Below the pieces are notes generated by a model that worked only from the letters and a program-made list of their open reading frames with translations, did no database searches and was not told where the DNA came from. From positions 930,001-994,000 of the forward strand of contig NZ_FNFL01000001.1 of assembly GCF_900101125.1 (NCBI RefSeq): a stretch of 64,000 bases of DNA, given 5' to 3'. Below are positions 50,537-59,721 of the stretch, piece after piece. The translations under genes and the position numbers were made by a program. How positions within the stretch are numbered: the stretch's first letter is position 1; each line of letters opens with the position of its first letter. Source of the stretch: Sediminibacillus albus (lineage in GTDB: Bacteria; Bacillota; Bacilli; Bacillales; Amphibacillaceae).

Positions 50537-51448
50537 TCAATCTTCTCCTTTTTCTCTAAATAGCCTGGTAATCGTTTCTTCCAGCTGTACAATTTCTTGA
50601 TGCCAGCCTTCCTTTGTTTTCATATATTGAAGCAATGCTTCGATTAAGTATAATTTTGGCTGCTCCTGTTTACATTCTTCTTTTAAATGATTGAGGGATG
50701 ATACTAACTTCTTCTTTTCATTAACCTTCAGCGATAAGGTATGCAATTTATTCTCAACATCAACAAGCTGCTGTTGCATTTTATTTTCCAGCATCTTCTC
50801 TTCCTGATTTAGCGGCCCACATAAAGAATCCTCCGTGAGGACTGGCTCCAGTTTTTCTGATGAATGAATGATCGCTTCCAAACTGGAAGCAATAAGCTCT
50901 GCCAAGCGGTTAACCGGCAGCTCCTTACGATGGAATATGATAAGCGACAAAAATTCTTTCATCATCCCCTCATACAGGATGACTACGTCCCATATATTCG
51001 GCAGGACGCTTTCACCGAATACTTCCCTCAGTGATTGCTTATGCCATTTCAATAACTTCAAGCGGAAGTCCTCCATCATAAACGAAACAGCATTTTTTTC
51101 GTTTAACGGAAATTCTTTAAACAGAAGTAAAAATATCGAGCTGTTTTGCTTCATTTGTTTCAATTCAATCGTAATTCTTTGCTGCAATACCTGCTTAGCT
51201 GGTAAGGCATCAGATTGTGGAACTGATTGGGCTTTTTGAAACATCGCTTGATGATTGTCTTTTACTAGTTCAATAAGCAAGCTTTCTTTCGATTCAAAAT
51301 GTTTATAAAAAGCTCCTTTAGAAACACCACACGCCTTGGCAATCTCTTGAACAGAAGTCAGATGATATCCTTTTTCAGCAAACAGTGTGACCGCTATATC
51401 TTTTAATTCCTGCTTTTTACTAATTTCTTTCACCCCTGTCAAAACCAT
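50537..51448 (-). CDS. TetR regulator with long coiled-coil C-terminus
   Basis: A 303-residue protein, about 100 residues longer than a typical TetR. Residues about 12-60 form the TetR helix-turn-helix (AEKGYHLTSVQEIAKACGVS then KGAFYKHFESKESLL). After the ligand-binding domain (about 70-205) comes a charged, heptad-like helical region (about 215-300; NKMQQQLVDVENKLHTLSLK in part). The extra coiled coil resembles those of some MerR-type regulators and could alter oligomer state. The start has only a modest site (AGGT). It controls the downstream exporter, from a promoter with a TGAC-N6-GTCA operator. Confidence 0.85.
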   Translation of the reverse strand: MVLTGVKEISKKQELKDIAVTLFAEKGYHLTSVQEIAKACGVSKGAFYKHFESKESLLIELVKDNHQAMFQKAQSVPQSDALPAKQVLQQRITIELKQMKQNSSIFLLLFKEFPLNEKNAVSFMMEDFRLKLLKWHKQSLREVFGESVLPNIWDVVILYEGMMKEFLSLIIFHRKELPVNRLAELIASSLEAIIHSSEKLEPVLTEDSLCGPLNQEEKMLENKMQQQLVDVENKLHTLSLKVNEKKKLVSSLNHLKEECKQEQPKLYLIEALLQYMKTKEGWHQEIVQLEETITRLFREKGED

Positions 51449-51462
51449 TCGGTAACCTAAAG

Positions 51463-51521
51463 TGACTGACTGGTCAAAATACCATGAGACTTATAATATG
51501 ACAGTTAAGTATGTTTGTCAA
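51463..51521 (-). promoter_or_regulatory. Promoter and operator of the tetR-DHA2 operon
   Basis: TTGACA (51516-51521), 17-bp spacer, TATTAT (51493-51498), then the palindrome TGACCAGTCAGTCA on the minus strand (51463-51476) at about +10 to +23. Confidence 0.8.
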
Positions 51522-51605
51522 ACTGCAACTAATCACCTCAGGATTTCTTGTTTAGTATGAGAATCTGTCTAAATTATTTTATTAAAAAGACCAGAAAAAA
51601 AGTGA

Positions 51606-51643
51606 TATAAAAATCAGGCCTGGCGTAATGCCAGTACCTGATT
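51606..51643 (-). terminator. Terminator of the HAD hydrolase gene
   Basis: Minus-strand ATCAGG...CCTGAT stem with an inner CTGGC/GCCAG stem, followed by TTTTTT. Confidence 0.82.
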
Positions 51644-51649
51644 ATCTGT

Positions 51650-52330
51650 TTATCCGGATTCTTCGCAAGTGCAGCATAGCTCTTTTATTGTTAATAATTC
51701 CGCTAAATCACTAATGGTGTAATCCGCTTTTACATCTTTCCATTTCCCGGCTCGTTTCCATATTGTTTTCATTCCGGCCTGCTGTGCAGCTGCTATGTCA
51801 TTAATAGGATGGTCTCCGATAAAAATACTATTTTCTGCACCAACACCTAACTTGCTTAAAGCCCTTTCGAAAATTCTCCTGTCCGGCTTTTTTATCCCTT
51901 CCCACTCAGAAACCAATATAACATCAAAGTATTTTTCGATACCAAGAGCTCTGATGTTGTCCAACTGGAATCGGGTTTTGCCATTGGTAATCAGCCCTAT
52001 TGCAAGCTGTTTGCTTTTCAGTTCCTCGAGTAAAGGGATTAGATTCGGAAAAGCTGTACAACTCTTTTTGAAGTAAACCAAGTAATCTTCCATCAACTTT
52101 TCCCAGGCTATTGATTGTAGAGGAATTTCAGTAACCAATTGTTGATATACCTTGTCTTTCCAAACATAGCCACCATCATCTAATTCAATAAATCTGCGCA
52201 TGTATTCATTTTTATTTATGTGGCCCAAAGATGCATGCAGCCGCACGTATTGATCGTTGACAAACTTCCGAATCGAGGTATCCCGGTCTAACAGTGTACC
52301 ATCTAAATCAAACAGAACCGCTCGAAGCAT
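51650..52330 (-). CDS. HAD-superfamily phosphatase
   Basis: A 226-residue haloacid-dehalogenase-like hydrolase. LFDLDGTLLD is motif I (nucleophile and acid Asp), LITNGK motif II, KKPDRRIF motif III with the Lys, and FIGDHPINDIAAA motif IV. The alpha-helical cap follows motif I, subclass I. Probable substrates are phosphorylated small metabolites; YfnB-like phosphatases are the closest pattern I recall. The ATG at 52330 is 8 nt from AGGAGG; the one two codons earlier is too close. The C-terminus ends with a CCTCEESG tail that is unusual. Confidence 0.83.
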   Translation of the reverse strand: MLRAVLFDLDGTLLDRDTSIRKFVNDQYVRLHASLGHINKNEYMRRFIELDDGGYVWKDKVYQQLVTEIPLQSIAWEKLMEDYLVYFKKSCTAFPNLIPLLEELKSKQLAIGLITNGKTRFQLDNIRALGIEKYFDVILVSEWEGIKKPDRRIFERALSKLGVGAENSIFIGDHPINDIAAAQQAGMKTIWKRAGKWKDVKADYTISDLAELLTIKELCCTCEESG

Positions 52331-52653
52331 GGGCATCTCCTCCTACATTGCGCCGGTTCGTACAATCAACGAATTGCTGCGGCGACACTTCGGTTAAATT
52401 TTTCTGCTCCTGTCTTCCATCGACTTAGCCGCTATTATTAATGTATAGCAGTTGATTCTTTTTCTCAAACTCTTTCATAGGATGTAAGACATACGACTAT
52501 CTGATCCCCTAAAAAGTACACCTTTCTATTATTGAACCTTAGCTGAACTTCGAATAGGTAATTGGAATGATTTTCCTTGATATTACCCATTCGACAAGCA
52601 TTTTCCGTTATTATTTAAATATTCAAATAATTAAATGATAGGATGTGAGCAAG
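52331..52653. other. Divergent intergenic region, no gene seen
   Basis: About 320 bases between the leftward HAD gene and the rightward dacB-like gene. AT-rich toward dacB (52590-52640). I see no small gene, riboswitch or strong palindrome. Confidence 0.4.
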
Positions 52654-54180
52654 TTGAATAAAAAAAATCATCGAACACGGATAATGCTGTATGCCCTTTT
52701 CGCTCTTTTGCTATTAATGCCGATGGCTGATCAAGGAAAAGCTTTGTTCGTGGATGCATCCGCAGATTTAACAGAAGAGATTGACCAAAACTCCACCCTA
52801 AAAGAAAAACTGGAAGCAATCCTGAATGATCAACGACTGAACGGCACTGTAACTGGAGTGAGTATCAGAAAAGCTGAAACTGGAGAACTTCTTTTTTCTC
52901 ATGAAGGAAATACAAGATTGCACCCAGCCTCCAATATGAAACTGCTTACTAGCGCGGCTGCCTTGGAAAAGCTCGGTCCTGACTATCAGTTTTCCACAGA
53001 AGTGTTAACTGACGGGCAAACAAAAGGAAAAGTACTCGACGGAAATTTGTATTTAAAAGGCAAAGGTGACCCTACGTTGTTAAAAGAGGACCTGAATCAG
53101 TTCGCAGCCGATTTAAAGGGAAAAGGGATCACTAAGATAAAAGGTGATCTGATCGGAGATGACAGCTGGTTTGATGATATACGTTTATCTCAGGATTTGA
53201 ACTGGTCAGATGAGCCCTTTTATACTGGTGCCCAGGTATCTGCGTTGACTATTTCACCGGATGACGATTATGATGCTGGAACAGTAATCATTGAAGTAAT
53301 GCCGTCAGACGATATCGATAGCCCAGCGATTGTTCGGGCCACACCTGAGAATGACTACATAACCATCGTCAATAATACGGAAATGATTGCTGAAGGTGGT
53401 ACCAAAGATATTTCTATCGAAAGGGAGCATGGTACCAATAATATCATCATTGAGGGAGAAATGCCGTTAAATGGGACCAATTCCAAGTCCTGGTCATCCG
53501 TGTGGGAGCCTTCAGGCTATGCGCTGGATGTCTTTAAACAATCGTTAACAGAACATGGAATTTCTTTTATCGGGAAATCCACGGTTAAGGCAGCTGAAAC
53601 ACCAGATAATGCCCGTCTGCTAACTTCAAAGAAGTCTATGCCTTTGGAAGAGTTGCTTATTCCATTCATGAAACTTAGCAATAACGGTCATGGCGAAATA
53701 TTGACAAAGGAAATGGGGAGAGTATTCAAGGATGAAGGAAGTTGGGACAAGGGATTAGAAGTAATTAAAGATGCAGTTGTTGATTTAGGTGTTTCACCAA
53801 AAACCATTCAGCTTCGTGATGGATCTGGTATGTCCCATAAAACATATATACCTGCAAACGACCTTACCCAACTGCTATTTTCTGCCCAGCAGAGAAGCTG
53901 GTATCCTGCTTTCGAAAATTCGCTGCCTGTCGCCGGCATGACCGAGCGTTTAGTCGGCGGAACGTTGCGTTCAAGGATGACAGCTGAACCAACAAAAGGA
54001 AATGTAATCGCTAAGACTGGATCGCTTACCAGTGTGTCTACCCTTTCTGGTTACGTCACTTCTCAGGATGGAGAAAAGCTGATTTTCTCCGTCTTGATTA
54101 ATAACTATCTTGGCTCCAGTTCAGGGATTAGACAGATCGAAGATGCCATCGCCACCACCCTTGCAAGTCACACGTTTTAG
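52654..54180 (+). CDS. D-alanyl-D-alanine carboxypeptidase/endopeptidase (S13, PBP4/DacB type)
   Basis: A 508-residue class C penicillin-binding protein. The active-site motifs are SNMK (SxxK, about 93-96), SNN in MKLSNNGHGE (SxN) and AKTGSL (KTG box near the C-terminus). A signal peptide (about 1-28, RTRIMLYALFALLLLMPM) exports it to the wall. It trims D-Ala from stem peptides and may cut cross-links. The TTG at 52654 is 10 nt from AGGATG; the GTG three codons before it is too close, so TTG is preferred. Confidence 0.85.
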   Translation: MNKKNHRTRIMLYALFALLLLMPMADQGKALFVDASADLTEEIDQNSTLKEKLEAILNDQRLNGTVTGVSIRKAETGELLFSHEGNTRLHPASNMKLLTSAAALEKLGPDYQFSTEVLTDGQTKGKVLDGNLYLKGKGDPTLLKEDLNQFAADLKGKGITKIKGDLIGDDSWFDDIRLSQDLNWSDEPFYTGAQVSALTISPDDDYDAGTVIIEVMPSDDIDSPAIVRATPENDYITIVNNTEMIAEGGTKDISIEREHGTNNIIIEGEMPLNGTNSKSWSSVWEPSGYALDVFKQSLTEHGISFIGKSTVKAAETPDNARLLTSKKSMPLEELLIPFMKLSNNGHGEILTKEMGRVFKDEGSWDKGLEVIKDAVVDLGVSPKTIQLRDGSGMSHKTYIPANDLTQLLFSAQQRSWYPAFENSLPVAGMTERLVGGTLRSRMTAEPTKGNVIAKTGSLTSVSTLSGYVTSQDGEKLIFSVLINNYLGSSSGIRQIEDAIATTLASHTF

Positions 54181-54185
54181 TATAT

Positions 54186-54227
54186 AAAAGCTGTACCCCC
54201 TCATAACCGGAGGGGGCAGCTTTTTTA
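54186..54227 (+). terminator. Terminator of the DacB-type gene
   Basis: AAAAGCTG and CCCCCTC pair with GAGGGGG and CAGCTTTTTT; short internal bulge. Confidence 0.9.
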
Positions 54228-54260
54228 TATTCCTGGTAAGTTTTAAATCAATTAGGTTGA

Positions 54261-54638
54261 TTATTTCATAATCGTCGACCCTTGCAATAATTCGGGCTTG
54301 GCTCCCAGAATTAACAAAAATAGTTTTGAATCACTTATATTCCGGTTTCTTTTCATGATTGCTTTGACGAAATGAATTTCTGGATGTTTTTTCAAATTTT
54401 CCACTTCTCCTTGATAAAGAGAAAGAATTGATTCTCGAACAAACCTTGGTCGATATTCCGGCAGGTCTTCATCCATTAATAAAGAACCCATATACCCATA
54501 CATGATTTGCATTTGCCTAGTAAGGCTTACCACGTGAATCAGCTGTTCGTATAAATTCGGATGCTGATGCTTCAGATTTTCCAATTCCTCTTTAGCCCGG
54601 TAAATTTCTTTTAAGCTAGCTATTTTCCCTGTCATCAT
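54261..54638 (-). CDS. Hypothetical helical protein
   Basis: A 125-residue protein without signal peptide or membrane helix, predicted mostly helical (IYRAKEELENLKHQHPNLYE, then QLIHVVSLTRQMQIMYGYMG). I do not recognise a domain. It overlaps the end of the acyl-CoA thioesterase gene (ATG over TGA at 54635-54638), so it is co-translated with it. Two ATGs in a row (54638 and 54635) follow AAGGGGAAGG; either could be used. Its role may relate to the thioesterase, but that is only context. Confidence 0.6.
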   Translation of the reverse strand: MMTGKIASLKEIYRAKEELENLKHQHPNLYEQLIHVVSLTRQMQIMYGYMGSLLMDEDLPEYRPRFVRESILSLYQGEVENLKKHPEIHFVKAIMKRNRNISDSKLFLLILGAKPELLQGSTIMK

Positions 54639-55168
54639 CCTTCCCCTTCCTTTTCCCACGGTTTTTCCAAACCAATGATTTCCGTTAACTCTTTACTCTG
54701 TTTTCTTCGGCTCCTCCGCATTTCTGCACGTTCTTTTCCTGATTCATAAAGAAATTGCTCTTCAGCAGTTTCAGGGATAATCTCCGGTACCTTTAATGGG
54801 TTCTTATCATCGTCTAAAGCTACAAAGGTTAGAAAAGCAGTCGCCGCCATCTGGCGGTGTCCAGTAATCATGTCCTCTGCAATTACTTTGCAAAATATCT
54901 CCATCGATTTATTTCCGGTATAAGATACAAATGACTCGACGCAAACCGAATCCGTCTGATGTATCGGATACAAAAAATCTATCGAATCAGTGGAAGCTGT
55001 CACACATTCTTTCACTCGGGCATGGCGCCGTGCTGACAAAGTGGCGTTGTTATCCAGCTTTTTCATTAAAACACCGCCGAAAAGCGTATTATAATTATTT
55101 AAATCATTTATCATTACTTGGTCTGTGTTGACAATCAAACTTTCCTGAGGTCGCCTGGCTTCTTGCAT
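54635..55168 (-). CDS. Acyl-CoA thioesterase (YkhA-like hotdog protein)
   Basis: A 177-residue hotdog-fold thioesterase releasing CoA from acyl-CoA. The segment NDLNNYNTLFGGVLMKKLDN (about 21-40) is the YkhA/BACH-type motif, with Asn and the following Asp as expected catalytic residues, and RRHARVKECVTAS the second conserved stretch. B. subtilis YkhA is the nearest named relative. The C-terminal tail (ERAEMRRSRRKQSKE) is basic. Start is the ATG at 55168; its ribosome site (AAAGGAATGG) is rather far, about 14 nt. Confidence 0.82.
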   Translation of the reverse strand: MQEARRPQESLIVNTDQVMINDLNNYNTLFGGVLMKKLDNNATLSARRHARVKECVTASTDSIDFLYPIHQTDSVCVESFVSYTGNKSMEIFCKVIAEDMITGHRQMAATAFLTFVALDDDKNPLKVPEIIPETAEEQFLYESGKERAEMRRSRRKQSKELTEIIGLEKPWEKEGEG

Positions 55169-55335
55169 AGGATGGTTCCATTCCTTTCCTCATTGATTTT
55201 CTGTGGAATTCCTATAACAAGTGTAAGACTGCCGGAATGATAAATAAAATGGTTATTTGCTATTCAAATGATAGATAGAATCAATGCAACTGCTTTCAAT
55301 CCGTATATGCGGGACGCTTTCTACAAAAAACGAAT

Positions 55336-55364
55336 AAAAAAACATCTCTAGTCAGAGATGTTTT
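55336..55364 (-). terminator. Terminator overlapping the LysR stop codon
   Basis: AACATCTCT and AGAGATGTT pair with the TAG stop in the loop, followed by a long T run on the minus strand. Confidence 0.82.
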
Positions 55365-56244
55365 CCACGGTTAAACGCTCTTGGGTAAACTTCAGCCATT
55401 CTTTGGTGGCGTATGACAAATAATGATTTTTTCGCCATATGAAGGCTAGATCCCATTCGATCGTTGGACTAATTACTTTAATGGTTTTAACATCCTCCAT
55501 TAATAGCTGGGATACACTATATGGCAATATGGAGATTCCTAAATCTGCAGCAATCATTTTGCCGATAAAGTCCCACTGTGTGCTCTCTGAAACAACTGTA
55601 GGCAAAAATCCAGCTTCTTTACAAGCACTGGAAATCCGGTCGTTCAAAGCAAAATCTTTATTAAAGAGGATGATTTGCTCATCTTTAAGCTCCTCCAGCT
55701 TAATTTGTTTTCTGGAAGCCAGGTGATGAGTTGGAGGAACAACCACTCTCAATTCTTCTTGCTTAAAAGAAAAATAGTGAAAGTTCTCTTCTGATGTTGG
55801 TAACACCGTAATCCCAACATCAAGGTTGTCCTGATTGATATCTTCTTCGATTTTTTTAGTGCCGTTTTCTAATAGCTGAAAAGTAATATGAGGATATAAC
55901 TGGTGAAATTCCCCCAAAATGCGAATGACCCGCTCGGCATCCATAATAGGAGGCAGGCCAATCCGGATATGCCCTTTTTGAAGCCCTAATAAATCATCCA
56001 GCTCTGTTTGCAAATTATCAAAAGCTTTATCAATCGTCTGGGCCTGCTCCAAAATCACCCTGCCTGCATCTGTCAGGATTAACTTTTTTCGCGAGCGGTC
56101 AAATAACTCGACACCAAGCTCTGATTCCAGGTTTTTAATCATCTTGCTAATGGTCGGCTGTGTAATAAACAAATGATCGGCCGCTCTTGTAAAACTTTTA
56201 AAATGAGCGACCTCTATAAAATACTTCAGATGTCGAATATCCAT
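55348..56244 (-). CDS. LysR-family regulator (CidR/YwbI-like)
   Basis: A 298-residue LysR regulator. MDIRHLKYFIEVAHFKSFTR then AADHLFITQPTISKMIKNLE is the winged helix-turn-helix, and the C-terminal effector domain spans about 90-290. The closest pattern I recall is the CidR/YwbI group that activates lrgAB/cidAB-like genes, but none are adjacent here. The neighbour upstream is a short Rossmann protein on the same strand. ATG at 56244 is chosen for AAAGGTG 6 nt upstream. Regulated targets are unknown. Confidence 0.8.
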   Translation of the reverse strand: MDIRHLKYFIEVAHFKSFTRAADHLFITQPTISKMIKNLESELGVELFDRSRKKLILTDAGRVILEQAQTIDKAFDNLQTELDDLLGLQKGHIRIGLPPIMDAERVIRILGEFHQLYPHITFQLLENGTKKIEEDINQDNLDVGITVLPTSEENFHYFSFKQEELRVVVPPTHHLASRKQIKLEELKDEQIILFNKDFALNDRISSACKEAGFLPTVVSESTQWDFIGKMIAADLGISILPYSVSQLLMEDVKTIKVISPTIEWDLAFIWRKNHYLSYATKEWLKFTQERLTVENISD

Positions 56245-56343
56245 GCTTTCACCTTTTCTAAATAAGCCTTTTAACTCCACACTTTCACTTTAGCAAGGAT
56301 GTTACCGCAAAACAGCTGACTTGTAAATTTTACAAGGATGCGA

Positions 56344-56892
56344 TTAATAACCGGGTCTTTTCTCATAGGGAGACAGTGTACCGACAATGCCTACGTCATT
56401 ATCTTTCTTTATATTATGGATTACGCCGCAAGCAATTTCCTGATGGTTCAGCCATCTCGATTGACTACCCTCTATGATGAATCCTAAATAGATGCTGCGA
56501 TATTGGCAATTAGCTGCAATCTCAATCGGATCATCCTCTAAATATCTGCTGCTTCCTTTGACATGGAACAATTTCCAGTCAGCAATCCGTTCAGAGACCA
56601 ATCTGCCGACAAGTTCCAACGATCGATAATCCGGCGTCCAGCTGACTACAAGTGAAATAGGCCCATTCTCATCCATTGCTTTGTTTATATGTGTTTCGAC
56701 AACGGAAAGTTGGCTGTAGTCAATTGCCAAACTGTTGAGCAATTGCGGGTCCTTCGCCTTTCTCCTAAGCTGTCGGTGCTTCTCAATGGTTTGGCCGATG
56801 ACAGATACACGATAGCCCATTTCCGTCAGCCAAAGAGAAACATCAGCCAGCATTCCTGTTCCTCCTATAATAAGGGCATGTCTCTCGTTCAT
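56344..56892 (-). CDS. Short-chain-dehydrogenase-like Rossmann protein
   Basis: A 182-residue protein. HALIIGGTGMLADVSLWLTEMG (about 5-26, in parts) is a Rossmann dinucleotide-binding start with GGTGML. The usual YxxxK catalytic pair of classical SDRs is not visible in order, so it may bind NAD(P) without being a typical dehydrogenase. Bacillus genomes carry similar 'short-chain dehydrogenase' proteins of unknown role. Translation begins at the ATG with AGGGGGAAG upstream. Confidence 0.68.
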   Translation of the reverse strand: MNERHALIIGGTGMLADVSLWLTEMGYRVSVIGQTIEKHRQLRRKAKDPQLLNSLAIDYSQLSVVETHINKAMDENGPISLVVSWTPDYRSLELVGRLVSERIADWKLFHVKGSSRYLEDDPIEIAANCQYRSIYLGFIIEGSQSRWLNHQEIACGVIHNIKKDNDVGIVGTLSPYEKRPGY

Positions 56893-56931
56893 AACAACTT
56901 CCCCCTAATCTTTATCGGATAATTGTATAAT

Positions 56932-57324
56932 TCAGCCTGTACACGCCATAATTACGTTCCCGTCTGGATCTGTGAAATTGAACCAGGCAAAATCTTCGCC
57001 GACTCTTTCAATCTCCCGGACAATCGGAATGTTCTTTTCCCTGATAAAGTGATAAGCTTCATCAATATCATTTACGAGAAAATTGAATACCGGGTTGGTA
57101 CTAGGATCAAGCTGAAACTCAGGATCAAATCGATGATCATCCAGCGTCAAGGAAACACTGCTGTTTACTGGCAGATTGTAGACTGGCGATTCTACTTGAT
57201 CGGGTACATACTGGAAATCGAGAAGTTCACTGTACCATTTTACCGATTTCTTCAGATTTCGGACATGGATAAAGATACCCCCGATTTGTTTTTTTATCGG
57301 ATTTTCCTTTGGTTTTTCGCCCAC
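56932..57324 (-). CDS. VOC/glyoxalase-family protein
   Basis: A 130-residue single VOC module. GGIFIHVRNLKKSVKWYSEL at the start and WFNFTDPDGNVIMACTG at the end are the two conserved beta-alpha-beta segments. The metal-ligand Glu often found near the C-terminus is replaced (NVIMA), so metal-dependent catalysis is uncertain; it may instead bind a toxic compound. The start is a GTG at 57324, GGAG 9 nt upstream; an in-frame TTG five codons earlier falls on that site. Confidence 0.75.
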   Translation of the reverse strand: MGEKPKENPIKKQIGGIFIHVRNLKKSVKWYSELLDFQYVPDQVESPVYNLPVNSSVSLTLDDHRFDPEFQLDPSTNPVFNFLVNDIDEAYHFIREKNIPIVREIERVGEDFAWFNFTDPDGNVIMACTG

Positions 57325-57374
57325 TCTTCTTCTCTCCAATCTATATTTTGTTTAATGACTTCCTGTGCCCCTTT

Positions 57375-58613
57375 TCATTTCGTTTGCGGCAGCGTTTGTT
57401 CATCCCTGAATAAGTCTCTATTCGCCGTTTGATGAACCAGCAAGATTATTGCCAAACTAATCACTGCCATGAGTATGGAGGCGGCAACAATGCTATAACG
57501 CAATGGAAAGATTTCTCCGGTAAAACCAATCAGCATGATAAATATTATTTGCAAAATGCTTTGAAAGGTACCATAAACACTTGTTATCCGGCCCATAATC
57601 GGCAATGGTACATTATTTTGATAGAAAGTCATCAATCCAGTATTAGAAAAGGCATTAAAGAAGCCGAGAATGATAAAACCAAACGCTATGGACCAGAAAG
57701 AAAACGAAAAGGCGTAAATGAGATAGCCAGCTGCTACAAGGACATATCCACTGCCGATTAACGTCTTGAGCGTCAATTTGCGGGCTAATACTGCGACCGT
57801 CCCCGCCCCTGCGATTGATCCTATCCCCGTGATACTGATCAGCAAACCAAAATCAGTTTCAGATAAACCCAATACCTGCTGGGTAAAAACTACCTCCTGG
57901 GCATCCATGCCCAAAGCAATAACCATAAAAAACTGGGCCAGCAGGTAAATGTGAATCAGGGCAGCGTTATTTTTGCTGAAAAGAAGTACCTCCTGCCAGT
58001 CTCTCTTCAATGTAAGCAAACGAATAGACTGGGATGCAGTCCGATTCTCTGCTTGGTCTATATCGGGGAGTAAGAGTAATATAAAAGCAGAGACCAAGAA
58101 GGAAGCAGCATTGATCCAGATAGCAATGCTTGCAGTGGTAACGAGCAAAAGGGCTCCTGCGACTGCCGGTCCAACTAAAAAGGCCCCTGAAGTAATCAGA
58201 CTTCGGAAGGAGTTGAATTGCTTCCGCTGTTTTTCGGAAATCAAGCTTGTCATATATGAAATAGATGCAGGCCCAAAAAACGCCTTGGCAACCGATAAAC
58301 AAAACAAAAAAATATAAATGAACCAAATGGATGACATAAAAGGAATAACTGCAATCAACACTGCCCGAATAATATCTGTTACAATCATCAGCTTGCGTTG
58401 ATTAATCCGATCAATGACAGTGCCCGCCCAAAACTGGGTGAAAACAGCTGCAATCGGACTCATTATCCATAATCCAGCAACAGCCGCAGGCGATCCAGTC
58501 ATTTGGATTACAAGAATATTGATGGCTACCAGGTAGATGAAATCTCCTAAACTGGAAATACCGATGCCTGTAAGTAATAACAAACCATATTTCTTTTGTT
58601 TTCCAGGAAAAAT
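57375..58613 (-). CDS. MFS transporter with probable ATT start
   Basis: A 12-helix transporter of the MFS_3/enterobactin-exporter-like group: SSLGDFIYLVAINILVIQ in helix 1 and GTVIDRINQRKLMIV as motif A. No ATG, GTG or TTG stands near the ribosome site; the only in-frame near-start codon at correct distance is ATT at 58613, 7 nt after AGAAAGGAG (58621-58629). This gives 412 residues with N-terminus (M)FPGKQKKYGLLLLTG. The alternative TTG at 58583 has no ribosome site and would cut into helix 1. Function is probably drug or metabolite export. Confidence 0.78.
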   Translation of the reverse strand: MFPGKQKKYGLLLLTGIGISSLGDFIYLVAINILVIQMTGSPAAVAGLWIMSPIAAVFTQFWAGTVIDRINQRKLMIVTDIIRAVLIAVIPFMSSIWFIYIFLFCLSVAKAFFGPASISYMTSLISEKQRKQFNSFRSLITSGAFLVGPAVAGALLLVTTASIAIWINAASFLVSAFILLLLPDIDQAENRTASQSIRLLTLKRDWQEVLLFSKNNAALIHIYLLAQFFMVIALGMDAQEVVFTQQVLGLSETDFGLLISITGIGSIAGAGTVAVLARKLTLKTLIGSGYVLVAAGYLIYAFSFSFWSIAFGFIILGFFNAFSNTGLMTFYQNNVPLPIMGRITSVYGTFQSILQIIFIMLIGFTGEIFPLRYSIVAASILMAVISLAIILLVHQTANRDLFRDEQTLPQTK

Positions 58614-58776
58614 AAGGATTCTCCTTTCTATAAATGCTGTTTATGTAAATTACTATAAAGACTTCAATTTATGTACAATTGTTTCTGTTACCTCTGATAA
58701 GATGTTACAATTGAACCCTTGATTTAACATGCCAGTACAGTTTAATCCCTATGTGCAGCTGAGAGGACATCCAAAC

Positions 58777-59685
58777 ATGAAAGCTTATCTATTCTTATTA
58801 ATAGTTATGATGATTTTTTCTAGCAATTTATTAATCGGTAAAGGAATTAACGAACTACCGCCATTCACCATTGCTTTTTTCCGTTTTGTAGTTGCATTTC
58901 TCGTGTTATTGCCGCTTGGATGGAAATCCTTTAAACAAAATATACCGTTATGGAAGAAGGAATGGAAAGCTCTCTTATCTTTAGCTCTGTTTGGAATGGC
59001 GTTTTTTAATGCACTCGTTTATGCTTCTCTGCAGTACACCACCTCAACGAACGTAGCAATCATTGAAGCAACCACCCCTGTTTTTACAATTGGACTAGGT
59101 TTGCTGTTTTTAAAAAGGGAACAATTAACACTTAACCAAACGATTGGAGTCATATTATCTCTTGCAGGTGCTATCTGGGTTATTGCAAACGGGTCTTTGG
59201 CAGTGATTTACCATTTACAGTTCAATATCGGCGATCTTTTGATGGTTGGGGCTGTTATTGTTTGGGCTGTCTATTCAATTTTAGTAAAGCGGCATAATGC
59301 TAAATTCCCAACCTACGGCGGGCTGTTAGTAATGTATGCGATTGCCGCAGCCTGCTTGTTTCCGCTTGCATTCTCGGAGTGGATTGTCTCCGCTCCATCA
59401 ATTTCAGGCAAGCAAATGCTTAGCTTACTGCACCTCGGTATCTTCCCCTCTGTGATTGCCTTGATATTGTGGAACAGAGCTGTAGAAGAAGTAGGCCCGT
59501 CACAGGCGTCTATCTTCTTTAATTTTCTGCCTATTTTCACGATGATAGGAGCTGCTTTATTTCTCGGAGAACAAATCCGGCTGGTTCAAGTGATTGGAGT
59601 GACACTTGTAATTGCAGGAGTTTATCTTTCGACAAGAAGCAAGAAACGACGAAAAATAAATAATTCTGCCAGAGCCGGTAATTAA
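58777..59685 (+). CDS. EamA/DMT-family transporter
   Basis: A 302-residue, 10-helix drug/metabolite transporter made of two EamA repeats. FTIAFFRFVVAFLVLLPLG and VAIIEATTPVFTIGLGLLFL typify the first, ILWNRAVEEVGPSQASIFFN the second. DMT proteins export amino acids or metabolites; substrate is unknown. The ATG at 58777 has GAGAGGA 9 nt upstream; the ATG 16 codons earlier has none. It is divergent from the MFS gene. Confidence 0.83.
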   Translation: MKAYLFLLIVMMIFSSNLLIGKGINELPPFTIAFFRFVVAFLVLLPLGWKSFKQNIPLWKKEWKALLSLALFGMAFFNALVYASLQYTTSTNVAIIEATTPVFTIGLGLLFLKREQLTLNQTIGVILSLAGAIWVIANGSLAVIYHLQFNIGDLLMVGAVIVWAVYSILVKRHNAKFPTYGGLLVMYAIAAACLFPLAFSEWIVSAPSISGKQMLSLLHLGIFPSVIALILWNRAVEEVGPSQASIFFNFLPIFTMIGAALFLGEQIRLVQVIGVTLVIAGVYLSTRSKKRRKINNSARAGN

Positions 59686-59721
59686 TCCAATTGGAAGCTA
59701 TCGGCTCACAGCCGATCATTA

